Assembly (NCBI GenBank): GCA_937872275.1
Contig: CALMSE010000226.1
Coordinates: forward strand, 1-24,408
DNA from: an uncultured Leucobacter sp.
Lineage (GTDB): Bacteria > Actinomycetota > Actinomycetes > Actinomycetales > Microbacteriaceae
Reading direction: 5' to 3'
DNA length: 24,408 nt
Below are positions 21,239 to 24,408 of the stretch, piece by piece. A model generated the notes under the pieces. The model was given only the letters and a program-made list of their open reading frames with translations, made no database searches and was not told the DNA's origin. Every line of letters starts with the position of its first letter. The stretch's first letter is position 1. The translations under genes and the position numbers were made by a program.

Positions 21239-22203
21239 TGCCCCGGTACGTGCGGTTCGTCGAGCACGGCATCGCCCACACGGGCGTGGTCCGCCACGAC
21301 CACGTGCACGATCTGCCCGGCGATCCCGACATCCTCGCGCTGCTGCGGGCGTCCGCGGCCGAGCGCGACGACGTGCTGCTCCGCGCCGGGCGGCAGCAGC
21401 GCAAGCCCGTCGCCGGCATGCGGCTGCTCGCACCCGTCGAGCCCCGGGCGATGCGCGACTTCGTCGCCTTCGAGGCGCACATCGCGGGGATGAAGAAGAA
21501 CGAGCCGGGCGACGGCACCGTGCCCGAGCAGTGGTACGAAGCGCCGGCCTTCCTCTTCATGAACCCGTGGTCGGTGGTCGGCACGGGCTCCGAGATCCCG
21601 ATGCCGCCCCTGACCGAGAGGCTCGACTTCGAGCTGGAGGTCGCGGCCATCGTGAAGGACACGGTCCGCGACGTGCCGATCGAGGAGGCCGCGGAGCACA
21701 TCGCGGGCTACTGCATCCTGAACGACTGGAGCGCCCGCGACATCCAGGGCCGGGAGATGCGGGTGGGGCTCGGCCCCTCCAAGGGCAAGGACTTCGCCAA
21801 CACGCTCGGGCCCTGGCTCACCACGCCCGACGAGCTCGAGCCGTACCGCGAGGGCGACCGCCTCGCGCTCGAGATGACGGTCGCGATCAACGGCGAGATC
21901 GTCGGCGGCGACAACCTGCGGAACATGTCGTGGTCGTTCGAGGAGATGCTCGTGCACGCATCCCGCGACGCCTGGGTCGGCGCGGGCGACGTGCTCGCGT
22001 CCGGCACCGCCTCGACCGGCGCGCTCTCGGAGCGCTGGGCCCGCGCCGGCGGCGAGCTCGTGATCCCGCCGCTCCAGGTGGGCGACGTCGTCACCATGAC
22101 GGTGGAGGGGCTCGGCACGATCGAGAACCGCGTCGTGGAGCAGCGCAGCCCCGGGCACACGGTGCCGCGCGCCAGGCGGACGTACGGTGCCGACCGGCTG
22201 TGA
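21238..22203 (+). CDS. Fumarylacetoacetate hydrolase (FAH)-family protein, second paralogue
   Basis: 321 aa, same architecture as the FAH protein at 19839. Metal acids are Glu132 and Glu134 (DFELEVAA) and Asp163 (LNDWSARD); KGKDFANTLGPW and ASGTASTGALSERW follow. The start at 21238 is fixed by the 1-nt overlap with the ABM stop; the open frame upstream of it is antisense-like. Differences from its paralogue include the HIAGMKKNEPGDG loop (81-93) and the longer tail (QRSPGHTVPRARRTYGADR). Two FAH enzymes in one locus may act on different steps, for example hydrolysis versus decarboxylation or isomerisation, or on stereoisomers. It is the last enzyme gene before LysR at 22278. Confidence 0.93.
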   Translation: MPRYVRFVEHGIAHTGVVRHDHVHDLPGDPDILALLRASAAERDDVLLRAGRQQRKPVAGMRLLAPVEPRAMRDFVAFEAHIAGMKKNEPGDGTVPEQWYEAPAFLFMNPWSVVGTGSEIPMPPLTERLDFELEVAAIVKDTVRDVPIEEAAEHIAGYCILNDWSARDIQGREMRVGLGPSKGKDFANTLGPWLTTPDELEPYREGDRLALEMTVAINGEIVGGDNLRNMSWSFEEMLVHASRDAWVGAGDVLASGTASTGALSERWARAGGELVIPPLQVGDVVTMTVEGLGTIENRVVEQRSPGHTVPRARRTYGADRL

Positions 22204-22238
22204 CCTCCTCCCGTTCGGGCCGGGGCGGCGGTCTCGAT

Positions 22239-22244
22239 TATGCT
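22239..22244 (+). promoter_or_regulatory. Candidate -10 element for the second LysR gene
   Basis: TATGCT (22239-22244) lies in the 74-bp gap after the second FAH gene, 33 nt before the LysR ATG, in a locally AT-richer patch. It matches the TANNNT form of actinobacterial -10 boxes. No clear -35 is visible. Confidence 0.35.
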
Positions 22245-22277
22245 GTGACTGACGCGCAGGGAGGCGGGGTCGTCGGC

Positions 22278-23210
22278 ATGGATGCACTGCGGGGCATGGA
22301 CATCAATCTCATCGTGGTGCTCGACGCCGTGCTCACGGAACGCCACCTGAGCCGGGCAGGGGAGGCCATCGGGCTGACCCAGCCGGCCGTCAGCGGCTCC
22401 GTGGCGAAGCTCCGCAAGATCATCGGCGATCCGCTCCTGGTGCGGGCCGGCCGCACCTTCGAGCTCACCGAGCGCGCGCGGGAGCTGCAGCCGCTCGTGC
22501 GCGAGGCGCTCACGGAGGTCGGTCGCACCTTCGACCTGCGGCCCGCGTTCGACCCGCGCACGAGCGATCGCCAGTTCCGGATCGCCGCCTCGGACTACGC
22601 CCTCTCCGTCATGACGGCGCCGCTGCTCGAAGTGCTGGCCGAGGAGGCGCCCGCGGCATCGGTGGAGTTCGACGCGCTCAACGACATCGACCCCGTCGAC
22701 CTGCTGCGCAGGGACGTCGTCGTGGCCTCGGCGGGCCGGGGCGTGCCGGGCAAGCACCAGGCGCTGTTCTCCGACGCCTTCGTCTGCCTCGTGAGCCGCG
22801 ACAACCCGCGGCTCGAGAACGGGGCGCTGACGCTCGAGGATCTCTCGGAGCTGCCCTACATCGACGTGAAGTTCACCGAGACCGTCGTCATGCTCGCGAA
22901 CGACGCGCTCATCGCCGCCGGGGTCAACCCCCGCGTCGCGATGACCGTGCCCGGGTTCCTCCCGATCCCGTTCATGATCGAGAACACCGATATGTACGGC
23001 TTCGTGCCCAGGCGCATCGCCGAGCTCTACGCCGATCGCCTCGGGCTGGTCGTGGCGGGCACCCCGGTGCCGCAGCGCACGCTGGTCGAGGTGGTCTACT
23101 GGCATCCGTCGAAGACCGACGACCCGGCGCTGCGCTGGCTGGTGGGGATCCTGCGGGAGACCGCGGAGCGGGTGGAGTTCCGATCGGAGCCGGACGCGGA
23201 GCGCGTCTGA
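22278..23210 (+). CDS. LysR-family transcriptional regulator (NahR/NodD-like), second copy
   Basis: 310 aa from the ATG at 22278 (an in-frame ATG at 22296 is possible). The winged helix (about 7-66) reads MDINLIVVLDAVLTERHLSR, then AGEAIGLTQPAVSGSVAKLR and IIGDPLLVRAGR. The effector domain ends in the branch-typical EVVYWHPSKTDDPALRWL. It is clearly related to the LysR at 9786-10709 (same branch, shared RDNP and GFVPRR/GVVPRR segments) but diverged. It lies on the same strand directly after the FAH genes rather than divergent from them. It may therefore have been carried with that group, or may control the minus-strand SDR/NIPSNAP pair. The effector is unknown. Confidence 0.92.
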   Translation: MDALRGMDINLIVVLDAVLTERHLSRAGEAIGLTQPAVSGSVAKLRKIIGDPLLVRAGRTFELTERARELQPLVREALTEVGRTFDLRPAFDPRTSDRQFRIAASDYALSVMTAPLLEVLAEEAPAASVEFDALNDIDPVDLLRRDVVVASAGRGVPGKHQALFSDAFVCLVSRDNPRLENGALTLEDLSELPYIDVKFTETVVMLANDALIAAGVNPRVAMTVPGFLPIPFMIENTDMYGFVPRRIAELYADRLGLVVAGTPVPQRTLVEVVYWHPSKTDDPALRWLVGILRETAERVEFRSEPDAERV

Positions 23211-23228
23211 GCCCGCGCGCCCCGGTGC

Positions 23229-23276
23229 CGAGGTGCCCGGGGCTCGACGTGCCCGGGTGCCGACGTGCCCGGGTGC
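23229..23276. repeat. 16-bp tandem repeat, three units
   Basis: CGACGTGCCCGGGTGC occurs exactly at 23245-23260 and 23261-23276, preceded by a diverged unit CGAGGTGCCCGGGGCT at 23229-23244. Each unit carries the palindromic CCCGGG. It lies just after the second LysR gene. Confidence 0.8.
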
Positions 23277-23295
23277 TCGATGTACACGACTTGTA

Positions 23296-23356
23296 CCGTT
23301 GCACCCGAGATATCGCGCGACAACCCGTGTGCATCGGCCGAAATCGTGTGCAACGG
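23296..23356. repeat. Dispersed inverted/direct repeats around GTGCAACGG
   Basis: CCGTTGCAC (23296-23304) is the exact reverse complement of GTGCAACGG (23348-23356). The right copy is also part of CGTGTGCAACGG (23345-23356), which repeats with one mismatch as CGTGTGCATCGG (23326-23337). The block is AT-richer than its surroundings and could be a protein-binding site cluster. Confidence 0.5.
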
Positions 23357-23388
23357 CGAGGGGAACGGGGCGAGGCACAGCGCGGGAT

Positions 23389-23424
23389 GGTCAGGAGGGT
23401 CAGGAAGGTCAGGAAGGTCAGGAG
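23389..23424. repeat. 9-bp tandem repeat, four units
   Basis: GGTCAGGAG, GGTCAGGAA, GGTCAGGAA, GGTCAGGAG stand head to tail at 23389-23424. Period 9 and purine-rich strand bias suggest a simple slippage repeat. It is close to the 3' end of the NIPSNAP-like gene but outside it. Confidence 0.8.
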
Positions 23425-23478
23425 AGGGACAGGGCGGACAGCTGTCGACGCACCGCGGCCGAACCCGAGCGTCGCCGC

Positions 23479-23781
23479 TCAGCGGACGCGCTCGGGGAAG
23501 CCGATCGAGACGTCGACGAGCGGCGGCGCGACCGCGATCGCGGCGGCGCGCTCGGGATCCGCCGCGTACGCCTCCTCCGCGGCGCGGAACGCGGCCTCGT
23601 CGCCGGGATGGGAGATCGCCCAGGTGAACGTCTCGGCCTCGCGATCGAGGTAGGCCCACTCGATGGCGAAGCCGGCGCGCTCGCGCAGCGCGGGGATGCG
23701 CGACGACCACCAGGAGAGGAACTCGTCGGCGGTGCCCGCGGCGAGGAGGTAGCGGCGCAGCATCAGCGTTCGCCCGGTCAT
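23479..23781 (-). CDS. NIPSNAP-like small protein
   Basis: 100 aa. The pattern LRRYLLAAGTADEFLSWW, then IPALRERAGFAIEWAYLDREAETFTWAISHPGDEAAF and AEEAYAADPERAA (given in parts) is that of NIPSNAP-family dimeric alpha/beta barrels, which often occur beside degradative enzymes without a defined reaction. The ATG at 23781 overlaps the SDR stop by 1 nt, so the two are translationally coupled; this overlap decides the start over longer frames. It is convergent with the second LysR across the repeat-rich gap. Function unknown; a substrate-carrier or small oxygenase-like role is speculation. Confidence 0.83.
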   Translation of the reverse strand: MTGRTLMLRRYLLAAGTADEFLSWWSSRIPALRERAGFAIEWAYLDREAETFTWAISHPGDEAAFRAAEEAYAADPERAAAIAVAPPLVDVSIGFPERVR

Positions 23782-24408
23782 CAGTCGCCCACCATCGTCC
23801 CGCCGTCGACGACGATGTTCTGCCCGGTGGTGAAGCCGCCCGCGGCGGACGCGAGGTAGAGCGCCGTGCCGGCCACGTGGCAGGGGTCGCCGAAGCGGCG
23901 CATCGGAGTCTTCGCGAGCCGCGCCTCGCGCCCCGGCCCCTCGGTGATGGGCTTCGCGAACTCCGTCGCGATCACGCCGGGCGAGATCGCGTTCACCCGC
24001 ACGCCGGAGGCGCCCCACTGCACGGCGAGGTTGCGGGCGAGCTGCGCGTTCGCGGCCTTCGTGATGCCGTAGAGGCCGATCCGCGAGTTGCCCCGCAGAC
24101 CCGAGAGGCTCGACATGACGATGAAGGACCCGCCGCCGCGCTCGGCCATCTGCGGGATGGTCAGGTTCGCGAGACGCAGCACGCTGCGGACATGGATGTC
24201 GAACATGCGATCGAGCTGCTCGTCGGTGCTCGTCGTGTGCGGGCCCGTGTCGAGGGCGACGCCGGCGTTGCAGACCACGGTGTCGATGCGGCCGTGGGCG
24301 CCGAGCGCCGAATCGACGAGGGCGCCGAGCTGCTCGCGCGAGGTCACGTCGCAGGCGCGGCCCTCGATCGGCAGTCCCTCGGCCGCGAGGCCCGCCGCGA
24401 CCTCCTCC
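23781..24408 (-). CDS. SDR-family oxidoreductase, N-terminus beyond the window
   Basis: About 209 codons of a classical SDR; the Rossmann glycine motif lies past the right edge. Visible from the edge inward: EEVAAGLAAEGLPIEGRACDV (in parts), VCNAGVA in place of NNAGxA, catalytic Ser in VMSSLSG, canonical Tyr and Lys in LYGITK, ISPGVIATEF, and the C-terminal VVDGGTM. An internal GTG at 24347 could be taken for a start, but the sequence upstream stays homologous to SDRs, so this is truncation by the window. It is coupled to the NIPSNAP-like gene. Active-site residues are intact; substrate unknown. Confidence 0.92.
   Translation of the reverse strand, partial: EEVAAGLAAEGLPIEGRACDVTSREQLGALVDSALGAHGRIDTVVCNAGVALDTGPHTTSTDEQLDRMFDIHVRSVLRLANLTIPQMAERGGGSFIVMSSLSGLRGNSRIGLYGITKAANAQLARNLAVQWGASGVRVNAISPGVIATEFAKPITEGPGREARLAKTPMRRFGDPCHVAGTALYLASAAGGFTTGQNIVVDGGTMVGD

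Larger units (their letters stand above)
23211..23478. other. Repeat-rich intergenic region between convergent genes
   Basis: 268 bp, the longest gene-free stretch. It has a 16-bp triple repeat, a central AT-richer block with repeated GTGCAACG-type words, and a 9-bp quadruple repeat (each listed separately). Open frames here have Pro/Asp or Gly/Arg low-complexity translations and no domain. No tRNA or clear RNA gene was recognised. Confidence 0.5.

Noticed and set aside
23229..23424. Possible CRISPR array
   Set aside because: Units are only 9 and 16 bp, directly abutting without unique spacers, and no cas gene is present.

Overview
The window is GC-rich throughout (roughly 70 % by eye), with GAGG/AGGAG ribosome sites, GTG starts and many 1-4 nt gene overlaps. 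This suggests a high-GC actinobacterium. Microbacteriaceae (Leucobacter/Microbacterium-like) is my guess from protein style only. I saw no rRNA, tRNA, transposase, phage gene or CRISPR array. Nearly all of the sequence is coding, and no gene-free stretch exceeds 270 bp.

Layout. (1) 1-4847 is mostly flanking genes: the end of an unrecognised protein, a type-B carboxylesterase, exonuclease III (xthA, minus), a small CxxC protein (minus) divergent from an OhrR-like MarR regulator with a perfect inverted-repeat operator, and an SDR whose catalytic Tyr is His. (2) 4942-9649 (minus) is a six-gene catabolic operon read as FAD monooxygenase, cupin, VOC protein, SDR, SnoaL-like protein and an alpha/beta hydrolase of the 2,6-dihydroxypseudooxynicotine-hydrolase type. 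(3) A LysR regulator (9786-10709, minus) lies upstream of that operon and is divergent from (4) a plus-strand trio at 10807-13748: two-domain type I extradiol dioxygenase, BBE-like oxidase with both FAD-attachment residues, and an RpiB-fold protein with no cysteine. (5) A minus-strand aldehyde dehydrogenase (13849-15225) is divergent from (6) a plus operon at 15366-18931: GntR, ornithine-cyclodeaminase-like protein, DapA-like aldolase and SDR. (7) 19050-23210 (plus) holds a kynurenine-formamidase/isatin-hydrolase-like cyclase, two FAH-family hydrolases on either side of a small ABM monooxygenase, and a second LysR. (8) The right edge (minus) has a truncated SDR coupled to a NIPSNAP-like protein.

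How the genes may work together (inference). The locus has what is needed to degrade an aromatic or heteroaromatic compound: esterase, oxidase and monooxygenase for entry; SDRs for side-chain oxidation; an extradiol dioxygenase; C-C hydrolases (alpha/beta and FAH types); a lyase (DapA fold); and an aldehyde dehydrogenase feeding central metabolism. The usual catechol meta-cleavage set (2-hydroxypentadienoate hydratase, HMG aldolase, acylating acetaldehyde dehydrogenase) was not seen. The steps after ring opening would therefore be done by other families, including proteins with altered catalytic residues. The substrate cannot be read from the sequence.
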